Below are positions 1 through 12,011 of a stretch of 64,000 nucleotides of DNA, piece by piece. This DNA is from Ischnura elegans (lineage: Eukaryota; Arthropoda; Insecta; Odonata; Coenagrionidae): positions 41,149,644 to 41,213,643 of the forward strand of contig NC_060251.1 of assembly GCF_921293095.1 (NCBI RefSeq), in the 5' to 3' direction. The first letter of the stretch is position 1; every line of letters begins with the position of its first letter. The notes below the pieces were generated by a model. The model was not told where the DNA came from, made no database searches, and saw only the letters and a list, made by a program, of their open reading frames with translations. The position numbers were made by a program, and so were the translations under genes.

Positions 1-2067
1 AGGTGAGGAAAGTCGTTGCCGTCTGTAGTTGCTTTTTCTGTTCATCCCTCAGTTTCCTGGTGACGCTTTTAACCTTTCAACAGGGTAGCAATGCGTTTTT
101 ATATTTGCAGCTGGGTGGCTGGTTTTTTAAGGCTGTTTTCCGAACGAAATCTATTTTTTATCCCTCCATCAGATCAAGGAATTATATAGAGAAGATAGCG
201 AATTTTTGATTGGAAGAAATAACCCCATTTGGTGTATTGATAATGAAAAAACCTTTGTTGAAAAAAATTTTGTACATGCATCAAGGCTCTATAAACAATA
301 AAAAACAACAATTTGCTGTTCTTTCAAGAAGTTTGTTGATTAATCGGAGATCCACTTTATGTACCTGCTCGCAAGCTGTTTCACGAGGCATTGAATTTTA
401 ATGAAAAATACTGTGTGAATTGATGAAAAAATGAATAAAGAAAACAGTTATAGTATTTTTATTTTACTAGCGTACCTTAGAACGGGGTGAAAAGAAACAT
501 TGGGGTGAATAGAAACGAAACTTCTTTTTTTTGTGTATAATCTATTTCCTACATAACTATGGGTAAATAGCGGCAACTATTATTTTTTTAGGTTGGTACA
601 CTTTTGGCTGAAAGTGAAATAATGGTTTGTTTGGTTGGCAGCACTGGCTCCTGTTTGTTTGTCATGTTGAATTTTACCACGTGATTCTTGTTTTTTTTAT
701 CCACTTTGAACTTTCCAGGTAAGTCAGAATACGTAGTGTTCTTAAAAGTAAATAGCTGTAAAAAACATAGTTTAATTATTCATATATATGATTCAGGCTT
801 ATTTTAAGCTTTACCTTTATTCACCCCGTTTTACCGGTACCCATAGTTGGCAATGAAAAAATAATTACTTTTTATTACATTTTAATTTCCCCTTAAAAAT
901 GAAAATTGTGAGACACATAACTTTAATTTGTTACGTACAATGATTTGAGCCAATAAGGGCCAGGTTTGGTATACATGGAATAAAAAGGAAATCAGATCAC
1001 ATGATTTGGTGCTTATCGATTGGCTCCGTTGTGTTGGCGAAAATTGGCAATGCTTTCACCATCTCCACTATGCAATATTTTTCATTTTTCAAGTACATGT
1101 TATTCAGTAATATTTATATAACATTCTTGTTATAAAATACCGGGCATAAACCGATTCAGAAGATATGTATTGTTTCAGGTACAATGTGGTGGAAACGATA
1201 CACCTCTAATGAAGGCAAAACAATTATTTCACTTTTGCTCAGATTACGCTTTGTACTGTATATGCAAATTTTTCTAAATCGGAAGCTTTCATTTATTATT
1301 TAAGAAAAAAACACGTTGCGTGATGAAGCTGTGTCGGGTAATGTTGCAATAACTGAATTGTTTAGTGTCGCAGATCCGATCAGCAATGACTGAGTATCTA
1401 CCCTATCTCGCAATTATTGATCCCTTGAATTTCTTGCTTTGAATTGTGTACACACTAAGCTAAATGCTGTTATATTTTGAAAATGGTGGTGGACAAATGA
1501 ATCCTTTATTAGTCTTCATTTCGGAAATCATCTGCATCCGCTCTTTGTAAAAGTTGCATAAAATATTGCAATTGCGTGGGGTTAAAAATCTAAAATATAC
1601 GCTCACTTATATATACGAGAAGCATAAAAAGTTGTAACAATACATTCAAGGCACTTACTCACTTTGAATCAATAATACAACATTGGAAAAGAGTATCACA
1701 ATGTATTTGCTACGATACCAGAATACCAGAAGTCTATCCTGCCTCACATCTTTGTGATTAATATTTTCTGATATTCTAAGAAGTTTTACATAAGAAATAA
1801 GTGCATTTGAAGAGTAGTAATGCCATAAGAATAGGTCACCTATTAGATGACATAGCACATCATTTGTAACGCAGAATGATTTTATTCGCTCTTTCATGAT
1901 GAATACGATGATTTGGCGAAACGCTCATTCCATGAAATCGGTGTTTACGCTACGAACGTCTTCGATAATGTCAATTAATCGTGCCTCAAACCTTTACGAA
2001 ATATTTTTGTATCATATATGATCTCTATTGAAGGACACTTACCATTGCATCATCCATGTGTTTTGCG
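1..2067. other. no gene seen; AT-rich
   Basis: No open frame here has a recognisable domain, a good start context or splice structure. The only structure noticed is a weak inverted pair: ACGGGGTGAA near 482 and TTCACCCCGT near 820, with AACTATGGGTA near 556 and TACCCATAGTT near 837, which may be the worn ends of a ~380 bp transposon. Confidence 0.5.
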
Positions 2068-2238
2068 ACGTCACGTTGATACTTGAAGGTAAGGCATTAA
2101 TGGGAAATGAATGACTACTTGAGTTGAATTCGCAAGTGGGCTAAAGACTTCCGAGCAGTGGTTGAAGGCACGGTTTAAATGCAGGCGATCCTCCAAGCCG
2201 TACACATTCAACTTGCTCAATGACGAGCGTTTATCGAA
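2068..2238 (+). repeat. direct repeat, copy 1 (~170 bp)
   Basis: This segment recurs at about 2744-2913 in the same orientation with modest divergence. Both carry GGGAAATGAATG, CAAGTGGGCTAAAGAC, CACGGTTTAAATGCA and CTCAATGACGA in the same order and spacing. The ~500 bp between them contains a tRNA-derived SINE. They could be a local tandem duplication or two copies of an unnamed interspersed repeat. No coding potential is evident. Confidence 0.75.
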
Positions 2239-2418
2239 AGCTATGGCAAGGACATAGCCTCGACTATATCGTTAACCTCCTCGCGGTGCAATCCGGGAAT
2301 TTTCTTCGTCACGGATAAGAATAGAGTGAAGCGTCCTTTTAAAGGAATGATAGGTGACATTTGACGAATTTATCACAAATTCAAGGAAATGTTGTTCTTA
2401 CTAACAATAAGCCATAGA

Positions 2419-2640
2419 ATTGCGTGATAGCCTCATCGGTTGAGCGTTTGACTGTTCGTAAAATGGTCCTGACATCAAATCCCGGGGAATGCCTTCGAAG
2501 ACCCCCAAGTAAAAATCCTCTTCTCTGAAAGTGTGAATTACCCTCGCCTGTGACTTAGCATGGAGTGAGCTCTAACCTCATCTTTCCCCTCTGGTATGAA
2601 TCACTGAGTGAGTGACTTCCTGATCCATTCATTAACTTAT
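2419..2640 (+). repeat. tRNA-derived SINE (head plus body)
   Basis: The first ~75 bases look like a degenerate tRNA promoter region. An A-box-like TAGCCTCATCGG (about 2429) is followed ~35 bases later by a B-box-like ACATCAAATCCC (about 2472), the spacing used by RNA polymerase III. The sequence after it has no coding features and probably forms the SINE body. It is not a working tRNA: the arms do not fold well and no anticodon stem is convincing. The 3' limit is uncertain. Confidence 0.55.
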
Positions 2641-2743
2641 AGTACGCGGAATCTTGCTCGCAAGGCGATCAGTCCGAGAAATTTTGTCACCTTTTGGAGA
2701 AACGGTACCTTCACCGATTTAGGCTTGCGGATTTGGAGGTTTT

Positions 2744-2913
2744 GCTACGTCACATTGATGTCATAAGGCATGGTATTAATGGGAAATGAATGCCTACTTG
2801 AGTTGAATTAGCAAGTGGGCTAAAGACCTCCGATCAATGCTTGAATGCACGGTTTAAATGCAAGCGATCCTACAAGCTCTACACACTCAAATTGCTCAAT
2901 GACGAACGTTTAT
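2744..2913 (+). repeat. direct repeat, copy 2 (~170 bp)
   Basis: Partner of the 2068-2238 repeat. Similarity stops at about 2913, shortly before the foldback element that starts at 2939. That suggests the foldback element inserted into or beside this copy. Confidence 0.75.
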
Positions 2914-2938
2914 ACCTAGGGCTTTGAGCAGGGTGGAG

Positions 2939-4323
2939 AAAAACTGTGTCATGAAATGTTTACGCTGGATAGCTGATGCCATTAGGAACCAAAATTACTG
3001 ATGAGAAAACGCACCAATTTTATACTACGGAAACTTTGAACTAAACTCTCCGATTGGGCGCGAGTTTGCCCTGTTGCCGGATGTATTGGGTACATCGCGG
3101 CAGGCAATACATTCATCAGTTGTCCACAGAGATGGCAAGTGAAACGAAACGAAAATATTTATATAAATATATAAAATAAAACGGAGGGAAACGAAAATAC
3201 GAGGCCTGGGTTTAGTTTCGTTCCCGCACGCAATTAAAATCACCAAGGAGTTTAGTTTCGACCCGGAACGAAACTTTTCTCCCGGGAACGAAACGAAATT
3301 AATCGAAACTCCGCTGCTAATAGTTAAGTTTCGATCCCTGAAGTTGAGTGGAAAGGGACAAGAGGGAATAGTTTCGACCCATTACGTTTGGCATACGCGT
3401 ACAGAGGTTAAAGCATCGAGCTTAAAAATCGCATGGCCAGTTTGTGTTCACCGTTCTCCTATTAGTGGTAAAAATTCCCATGCTTCCAATGGCGGTAGGC
3501 CGAACCTCTTAATTCATTCAACCATTCTTCGTACTCGGTGTGTGGGTCGAAAATAAATTTTTCGAAGGTGAAGCACGTGGTGCCTCTGGTGTGAAACATT
3601 ATCTGCGTTCCGTTTCGTCCCAGAGTTTTAGTTTTGTTTCGACCCGAAGTAGTTTTGACTCCGATTTCGTTTCGACCTATTTCATTTCGTTTCTGCATTT
3701 CGCTCCCAGGAACCAAGCTATTGAAAGTACTGGTTTTGACTTTCTTGTCGTTTCACTTGCCATCCCTGGCTGTCCAGAGCATCCGGCAACAGGGCAAACT
3801 CGTGGCCAATAGGGTAGTTTCCTTAATCGAAGAAAACGAAAGAAAAGGTCGGAAAGTTTTCTTCATTTGATAAGGTATTAATAATCCTTATTTAAGCCAA
3901 GCGCTACCAGCCAGCAGGGTACTCAGCTACCCGCTAGCAACCTGCGTCGTATCAGCCTCGCCTCAAGGTCACCTCACAGGGGGGCAGCGGGAACCAGAAA
4001 TAAGTCTCACGGAGAGATTTCCTGGCATTCATACTTACGCGTCGCGTTTTCGCGAGCTTGAAAATTTTCACTTTTCATTTAATCGCGAAAAATAGATATC
4101 GTCATTTAAAAATCTAAATGCGTGAAATACGTACTCCAGGTGTAATAATCTTTCGATTAAGGCAATAAAAAAAATAGGAAACCCTATTGGAGCGCTTGGC
4201 TCAATGGTTCCGTAGTTTAAAATTGGTTCGTTTTCGACCAAAACATCATCGATAATTTTGGTTCCTGCTGGCATCCGCTATCCAGGGTTAAAATTTCGTG
4301 GACTAATTTTTCACCACCCTTTG
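2939..4323. mobile_element. foldback-type DNA element with long inverted ends
   Basis: Both ends carry related inverted sequence: CAGGGTGGAGAAAAAC at the left, and on the minus strand at the right CAAAGGGTGGTGAAAAA. These are followed on both sides by GGATAGC and AGGAACCAAAATTA. A second inverted pair lies inside it: TTGCCCTGTTGCCGGATG near 3067, with its reverse complement near 3780, followed by GATGGCAAGTGAAACGA. The centre is full of scattered TTTCG/CGAAA motifs. No transposase frame is seen. The right part is interrupted by a complete TAGGGTAGTTTCCT-type MITE at 3806-4190. A related, more damaged copy begins at 21384. The superfamily is unknown. Confidence 0.6.
3806..4190 (-). mobile_element. 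MITE family A, internally deleted copy
   Basis: The ends are CCAATAGGGTAGTTTCCT and, inverted, AGGAAACCCTATTGG. The body matches, in reverse orientation, copies at 14575-15227 and 17590-18259 but lacks ~285 bp from their middle. Only ~385 bp remain. No coding capacity. It sits inside the foldback element at 2939-4323 and is therefore younger than it. Confidence 0.8.
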
Positions 4324-4975
4324 TACTAATAAATTCTCAAATTTTAGTCCTAATGTTTGAAATGTGAGTGATATTCCTTTTAACGAATGGCAAGTCACCG
4401 TTGCGAGTCGTGAGATCAGAGTGCAAGCCATATTAAGATTGTCCGCAAAAGTGGTGTGTATACTTTCTCTACGTTATCAATTCTATTTTATGTATGTAAG
4501 AGATCGATAGTCATATAATCACTCGGAAATCTCGACGTTGTTGAACTTCGGAATGTCATATCTATCTGCAACGTATGCATTATTAGCAAAGGTGGAAGCT
4601 AAAAGTATTTTTCGCAAATTATATTCACACCGTAAAATTTGTCGTACAAAATTGTTGATTATTTTAGGGGGATGGGCATAAGTAAATCAATTACTCTGAT
4701 CGCTGGAAATTGAATTTTTGTGTACATATTGAAGAAACTAGAATTGCGAAAACTGCGAACCACGAGCAGATCATTTATAAATGAAAGCTAAGCCCCAAAT
4801 TCTGGGTATATCGTTATAAAAAAGGAAAAATATTAAAATGCGACGCGAAAGAAGATTACCATTGACCCAAATGACTTCGCTGATTGATAACAAGGCTTAA
4901 AATTTCAGAATGTAGAGGTTTGAACCTTCATGTTTCTCGCAAGCGTTAATCTGCATTTACCGTCTCCTTTCTTTG
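4324..4975. other. no feature seen
   Basis: AT-rich sequence without a supportable gene, repeat or transposon end. Confidence 0.5.
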
Positions 4976-5238
4976 CAGTGGCGGATGCAGAAAAAACTCA
5001 AGGGGGGGGGGGCGCAACATATCTTTAATTGTCTTTAATTTTATCGTAATAAAAGATGATCAAGTCACAGGCAGAGTATATGAAAATTTTATTTAAAGTG
5101 ATTATAAACATGTAAAAGACAATGCCATCTTATGATATAAATAAGTTACAATTGTGGTTTTGCAATGTTCGGCAATACATGCAGACCCGCAAGGGGGGGG
5201 CTCGCGCCCCCTGCGCCCCCCATCTGTATCCGCCACTG
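4976..5238 (+). mobile_element. G-run hAT-type MITE, subfamily 1 (copy 1)
   Basis: The terminal inverted repeats are CAGTGGCGGATGCAGA and, at the far end, its near-exact inverse (ATCTGTATCCGCCACTG). A G-run lies just inside the left end and C-runs inside the right, so the ends can pair. The AT-rich middle matches the copy at 62375-62629 over its whole length, including AGTCACAGGCAGAGTA and CCATCTTATGATATAAA. No coding frame. The flanks do not show a clean target duplication here. Assignment to hAT rests on sister elements in this window with exact 8-bp duplications. Confidence 0.8.
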
Positions 5239-6506
5239 GACTTCTTTGGTCTATTGGTATATGAGAGTAGAGAATTCCTTAGCCAATTATTAATATGCGG
5301 GCTACAACAATTTTTAATATACGGAACGGTAAGAATCAATTTCCTTACGTTTATAGTATCTAATAGTATTTAACCTCAATTTTTCTGCTCCTTTCGAAGT
5401 AGAAAGCATCGTTTATGACCATTAACTCTTGCTGCATAATAGTAGCAGTTTAGTAGTCTCTATAAAAGGTTAAATATGCATATTAGAGAGAGCCCAACCC
5501 GTTGAATTTTTCGAAATTTTTTAGAAGCCTTCTAGGAATATATCTGTGCTTTAAGTCTTGGTGAGCTTCTGTGATGGCTATTCTAATATGTCTGAGTGTG
5601 TGCATTTTTTAAGTTGCCCTCACTGAGATGCTGTAGCAATTACTGCCAAAAACTTCCTTGCGATGGTATTTACCTACTTAATAAGGATAGTTATAACCTT
5701 TCTCATATGATGTTTTTGTGCCAATCTTTTGCTTATCACGATGACGCTCATCTAATCCACTGCCCTCCGTCATATTCTTTTCATTTCATTCGGCGTTGCC
5801 TTGATGTCTTATCTAATGCAGGTGATATAGCGTGACAGATGTTTCTGTTGATTTTCACGCTCGATCGTATGATTGACTGATCACTCATTTAAAAAAAGAA
5901 TAGTGTCACTAAAAATGCATTTCCTTGCCTAATGATATTGTTTCTTCGTTAGATGGTTTGCCACCATTTTTTTGCTGTGGAGTGATTTTTATATGTCGTG
6001 CTGCATTCTTCATTTTACGTAAGAGTAGGTGCTAATGAGGAACTTGCATGGGTCGTAGATTGCTCTAAAATCTATTTTGAATAAGTCAAATGGATACATT
6101 AGCTCGCAAAAATACCTTCAGTTTCTCCATTCAACATCAAAAGAAATAAAAAATTGCATTTAAAATCGAGAAAAATTTCTCTGAGCCGACCACTGCGCGA
6201 AGACACCCGAGCGTTGCCGAGGCCAGGCGTGACGTCATAGGTGCCTAAACAACCGTAGGGAGTAGGGAAATACGCTGAGCGCATGGTGTAAAAATTGTTT
6301 TGAGGGAGTATTTAGCCGCTCATCGTCACTTTATTTTGTTCTGTTATTCTTGGGCAAGTTTTCCTATTGCTATTGTGCCTAGATTATTACTTGGGATATT
6401 AATAATGCGGCATCAGGATGATGAAGTACAAGCGTTTCACTTCGTGTGTTTTGGTTATCAGAAAAATGGATGATAACGTTGCCACTCGTTCGAATAGTAC
6501 ACCTGA
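5239..6506. other. no gene seen
   Basis: No supportable coding region. A GC-richer patch at about 6170-6260 includes GACGTCATAGGTGCCTAAAC. The reverse complement of that string, with one mismatch, occurs at 7911-7931, hinting at an old inverted pair. Confidence 0.45.
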
Positions 6507-6570
6507 AATTCATCTACGTCTACATAATACCCCGCAAGCCGCCTAAAAGGCGTGTGGCATGGGGTGTTAG
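6507..6570 (-). repeat. LINE 3' tail fragment (old)
   Basis: Begins CATCTACGTCTACATAATAC and continues CCCGCAAGCCGCC, a diverged minus-strand version of the GTAGAT-tailed LINE 3' end found throughout the window. Confidence 0.55.
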
Positions 6571-9500
6571 GACACCAGCCTTTTTTTAGGACACCAAGAA
6601 TTGATGCCACGACCCTCATGGAATTTGTTAAGACAAATTATTGCTATACGTCAGCGGCAAATCGAGTTGTAAAAGAAACTTGTAATACTGGAGGATAACG
6701 ATCGTAAGCTGTGCTGTTGACATTAGAGTAAGCTGTGCTGTTGAATTTGGCAACGCTGGATTAACGGAGAAGGTAATCCTATCCGTCCTACGGTACGAAT
6801 TCACAGCAAAACAGTCTGCACACAATCCACATGTGAGATCGCGAATCGGTTCCGCTGCCAACACACACACAAGCTACAACCTATTTCAATAATATAGGTA
6901 AATCCATAAACAATATACTACCATATACCATAAAAATATAGTGGGAAACAGGCAAATACTCTTATCAAAAACTGGATGTCACTATCACATTCTTATATTC
7001 ATCACGTACAACTTACAATAACAGAACTCGTTATGATGAATACAACTATTTATTCACTGATTCACCCTTAAATTAGCCCACACAAGTGACACAGGTGACA
7101 TTTCTCACTACTATTCGTTGAAATAATGGAATAACAAACTTCACACACAGTTTTTATTTCAATAGCGTGATCGTGAAATGTCATATCTACGGTGAACAAC
7201 GGAGATTAGCACGCCACTGACAATTTTTACACTACTGTTAGACATTTATCGATAGCGTAATAGCACTTTTTACAATTCAATCACGATGGAACACTGATAA
7301 CTCTTGGCCGATATTTTTCAACCTTGTCAAACTTTGTGCATTACAACCACTGGCACCGTGATTATTAGTAGTAGCTTAACGGGAGATGTCACGTTGAAAA
7401 TAACACTATTTTGGCACAAAAATGTTCCTAGATGTCTCCAATCAGCGAGCAAAAGTTGCATTGACTGGAATTCACCCCATAATACAAGCACATACAGTCC
7501 TAAACGACGAATTCTCCAGTACCTACGAATAAACGGACGAAGTTATTGTATATAAAAGCTAAGCGGACATTAGTAAACATCAAAATCGTTCTAATTACAT
7601 ACTTAAATGAATGATATGCCGTCGATAACATCAACTTACAATTAACGTATCCCCCTTCCAATGGCCGTGGCTCAGACTCCTACAACGATGTTATTTAGGT
7701 ATTATCAAATTTTTGGTTTAACTGCTCCAGTTTTATATTTTATGCCCTTACTTAGATATTAATATTATAAATAATGCAAAATACGAGGGATTCCAAGCCT
7801 CTATCGTCGGATATTTATCTTTAAATATAAAATAATCAACACGTCTAACAAACGAAGCTCTCACAACTGCTGGCAACTATTACAAACAATCACAACAATG
7901 GCTTCGCGTGATGTTTAGGCACCTTTGACGTCATCGAGGCTTCGTCGGCAGTGGCTTGGGGGGTGAGGGAGTTTTTCCCGCGCTTTCAAATTCGTTATAT
8001 TTATCATTAAATATCTCGCGAAGGAAAACTCAGATTTACATGCGGTTTTCTTTGTTGTATTCAGAAAATAATTTTTTGTCCGCCTACGAAATAAAAAAAA
8101 TTCATGCAAGTTCCCCATTAATATGACTGGGCCAGGACAAGAAATCGTCCTCTACTTCTTGAAAACCACTTAATGATGTTTTCCCTACCGTCAAGTTTTG
8201 AAGAGTTTACATTTTGGATGATTTAAGCCAACAGAATAAATTCTTCGAATATTGGCCCCCTGGGCAGAACAAACGAAAAATGTTACTTATGTCACGTTGG
8301 CTTTCACTCTTAAATCAATACACCACGTTGCTTGCGTCTTCCTAAAAATAAAGAAAATAAAATGTGCTGAAAAAAATGCCACTCCGTCACGATCGTTCAA
8401 ATATTTGCGCTCATAACGATGAGGAACTCGTCGTCGTTGATGCGGAAAAAAGCATGGAAAGCGCGCGAAAACTTTCGTCTGCGTGCAGTGCTGTATTAGA
8501 TTTCACTCTCTTGACACATATTTCGGGATCTATTGCAGTGAATGCCTAATCTTTACGTAAACTGATAGGAGTCAGTGGAATAAGGTTATTCTACCTCCGT
8601 AGTGGGAGTATCCCAAAAGTAAGGGATAAGCCCCATTCAGATAATGTGCGCACAAATACTTCACGTGTTTTACCCAAACCAAAAACGAATTTTTTAAAAA
8701 AAGCTTTCTTTTCTCGGGGCCAAAAATTGACAGCTTTTTGCCAAAAAAATCAAAGAGGGTAGAACAATATGTTAAAACCTTCCCGAAGAATGAATCTCAG
8801 GCTAATTAGCAGCAAAAATATTACGGAGGTAATAAATATTACTTCTATGGAAAATATTTATTAAAATATTACTCATAGAAGTATTTTCAAACCATATTAA
8901 TTTTTTTAATTTTGTTAATTTGATTTCAATTCCATTGTTTTTTCTTTAGTGTATCCTCATTGAATATTCTTATGCATCAAAAGTTCATTGGGAAGACATT
9001 GTTTCTTATGCAACAATATACACATTACGATTATATTTCTGAAGGTGATCCCTCCAAAAGGCATTAGCCTCTTGGGTCAGCTAAAGCTCCACAATTCGTT
9101 TTTTATCTATAATATTCAATAACTTTTAAATTGTTTAAGGATCAATAAATATAAATTCTTTTGAAAAAAGTTTTGCTTTTTGAAATGTTTCCATGCTTTC
9201 GCTTTTGTAATAATTATCGAGGCTTCCATATTTAACCACGACGCTCTTCAGTGTTATACAACATTTTCAAGCCTTTCGCGTAAACGGGAACTTTGAGGTC
9301 GGGAGGGGTACAGATATTCTTCGATTGTATACAACTCTTTATTTCCGTAGCACCGAGCTTGATGATGAGGATTTAATCGCCTATCTACCAGTTGCGCTGT
9401 CGTTAAAAAGTCGTTTTTGACCTGCTGTGACAGTTAAAACTTGGCCTTCCTCTCGAAATCGTGTGCTGCTGGGACGGAAACCGTCCTAGTACTTAGCGCA

Positions 9501-11780
9501 TTAAGTTGCAAAACTGGATTTATGCGTGAAAAACCCGTGCAGTGCCATTTTGAGGCATAATCGAGGTAAAGAGGTGGGTCAAGAGTGGGTGGAATTTCAA
9601 CTAATGGCCCTGGGAAAGACCCTTTAACCCATAAAGGTGAGGTATTCACCCATCATGACATATGTGCGGCTAACTAACTTAGCTAGTGGTAATAGTCTGG
9701 GGTAAGCTCTACCCATACAGTCGACATACTGAGTCAATCAGCGACTTAATGTTAAAGAATTCTACAGTTTACGTAAGTTTACGTGGAACATTTTGCGAAA
9801 TATCCTGGACTATCTCCACTCTTAAATTGGATTTCTCTTTTCAGTTCTATTTTTTTCATTTTCAGTTTTCAGGCCTATTCTCTGCTTCATTATATCTATA
9901 AATCCTATTCTTCTACTTCCCTCCACAACTAACTTATCAATCTTCCCTCTAACTCCATTTTTAGCAACTCATATCCTTTCAGATAGCGCTTCATCCAGGC
10001 GCTTTGTGTGCCCTCTATACCCTCAAGAAAATTCCAATTCATTTATTATTGATGGCCATTCTGATCCATGGCATATATTACAACCGCACAACAATTCATG
10101 AAAAAACAATTAACAGAGATTAAAAAAAACGCCACAACAAGGCTCAGTACCTAAGTGCAAGTACAAAAAAAGAAAAAAGTGAAGGAAAAAAAAACAAAAT
10201 ATAAACCTACAAAAACATACACATAAAATTTATCCCGAATGCGGATATTAGGGAAACCAGCCGCACAAAATTTCTGGACATTAGAATATGAAATCTATCG
10301 GAAATAATACCACTATTTACTCAAAGAAAATGTTCAGAAGTAAGTACAAATTGTGCTCTAGTCACTGGCCTATCAGCCAAGTTTGATGTGATTGAGAAGG
10401 AGTTGAAATACACTTCAAGGTAGTGTGGATGACCTTGAAAACGGGTTGAAAAGACAAGAACAAGAAATCTCCTCTCCTTACCCACCATATCCAGCGCTTC
10501 GTCGTTCCTTTTCCGCTACGTCCACTTCATCTTCTCCGTTCTCCTCCACACCCGCATCTCAAACGCCTGTAGACACTGACTACAAACGAGATGAATATGT
10601 TCCCATGTGGTGAATTTGCTTTACGTTTTACTGAATTTCCCCATACACTTCTGTCTCCTCACTTTGATAGTAGAAAATTTTTTGAACGACTTCCTCGCTT
10701 TTTTTAAGTCTACGAAGAGTTGTACTGCCTAGGAAAAGACCTAAGCTATCTCGGTATATACCATAAAATATCCTGGCAACAGCTAAGTGGCATCAAATCA
10801 TTCGATAGACAAATAATTTTTTAAATCTTCGCATTCCGAAATAAATTTCCCTAAAAGGAAATCTGTTTCAACACTGTCCACTACACTTGAATTTTCTCAT
10901 GTCCATTTGATTGTCCTAACCAGCGGCATTAGATCATAGCGTATGCCGTATATTGTGCCTGAGAGTTCTTAGATTTTTCTTCGTAATTGTCTCCTCGACC
11001 GCATTTAGTGATGACCTTCACCCTTCCTCTAACTACTACTTAATTGTAGCGAGATTCATCTAATTTACTGCACGAATTTTGCTATACACGACGGGCGATG
11101 TTTCGGATTTTGATCAAGGTCTCAAGGAACTTGGGAAATTTAGATCCTCCCCAACATTTTATTCTGTACAATTTCATTATACCGTAGTGTGAGAGGAAGG
11201 GAGTTGCGAGATCCAACCACTCTTTCCGAAATGTTTTAGGCATATGATTTTGCTAGTACTCCCTCCAAGTGACGCTTCTACCCGAAATGTACCCATAAAT
11301 ACTCCTTCAAATAAAGCCTCTCCACAGAGTAATTTCTTACGACGGTCTAGCATGCCAGCAGTAATCCACAGTTTTCCAAAAGCAGCAACGTTGGACTCAA
11401 CACAGACAAGAAGCTATATGCATACAGTATATTCTCTCATCTTTGATGCGTGTGTATTATTGGGGATTAAATGATATTCACTGCGAAAACTCGTGATGTT
11501 TGCATTTGTCAAGTGATTACGTTCCTCGATTTCATTTATCTCGTATACAGGGACTCTTATATCTCTCGCTGGCGTTGGAAATTGAGGCCGAAATACCGTG
11601 AGCTTTTCCTGGCGCCGCCATGTGTCAAAACCATAAATTTTATTTATTTACGGGTAAACCCGCTTAAAATAATCTTACGCAAAACTTCTTGAGATAATAT
11701 AAAATAACCGACAAACATATAGAATACACCCATTTAAAGTTTTCTGGACAGAAATGATTACGTATTGTTAAATTCTATTA
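6571..11780. other. long stretch with no supportable gene
   Basis: All open frames are short and lack recognisable motifs. A segment at 7911-8118 resembles 6097-6290 inverted. The window 8814-8890 has several ATATTACT/AGTAATATT-like short repeats. Nothing else was identified. Confidence 0.45.
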
Positions 11781-12011
11781 AGGCCGTTTTACACGGGGCA
11801 AGTACTTGCACAATCTGACGTGTGTACGAAGGCGCAGTCAAAATTGCGTCCTGTAATGCGGTGAATCGCTAGAAAACATGCGAGAATACGTGGACGTGAG
11901 ATGGAAAAATAGTCCCTGTTCTAATTCGTTCATGAATTCGTGATTCCACGCCATTTTAGAAATTAACACTGTTCTAACCTGCGAAATTCCGTGCCCCGTA
12001 TAAAACGGCCT
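11781..12011 (+). mobile_element. Harbinger-type MITE (copy 1)
   Basis: The ends are AGGCCGTTTTACACGG and inverted CCGTATAAAACGGCCT. The element is flanked on both sides by TTA (11778-11780 and 12012-12014). A 3-bp TTA target duplication is the signature of PIF/Harbinger transposition. The 231 bp carry no transposase. A near-identical copy with the same TTA flanks is at 44526-44759, and a truncated one at 38434-38580. Confidence 0.85.
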
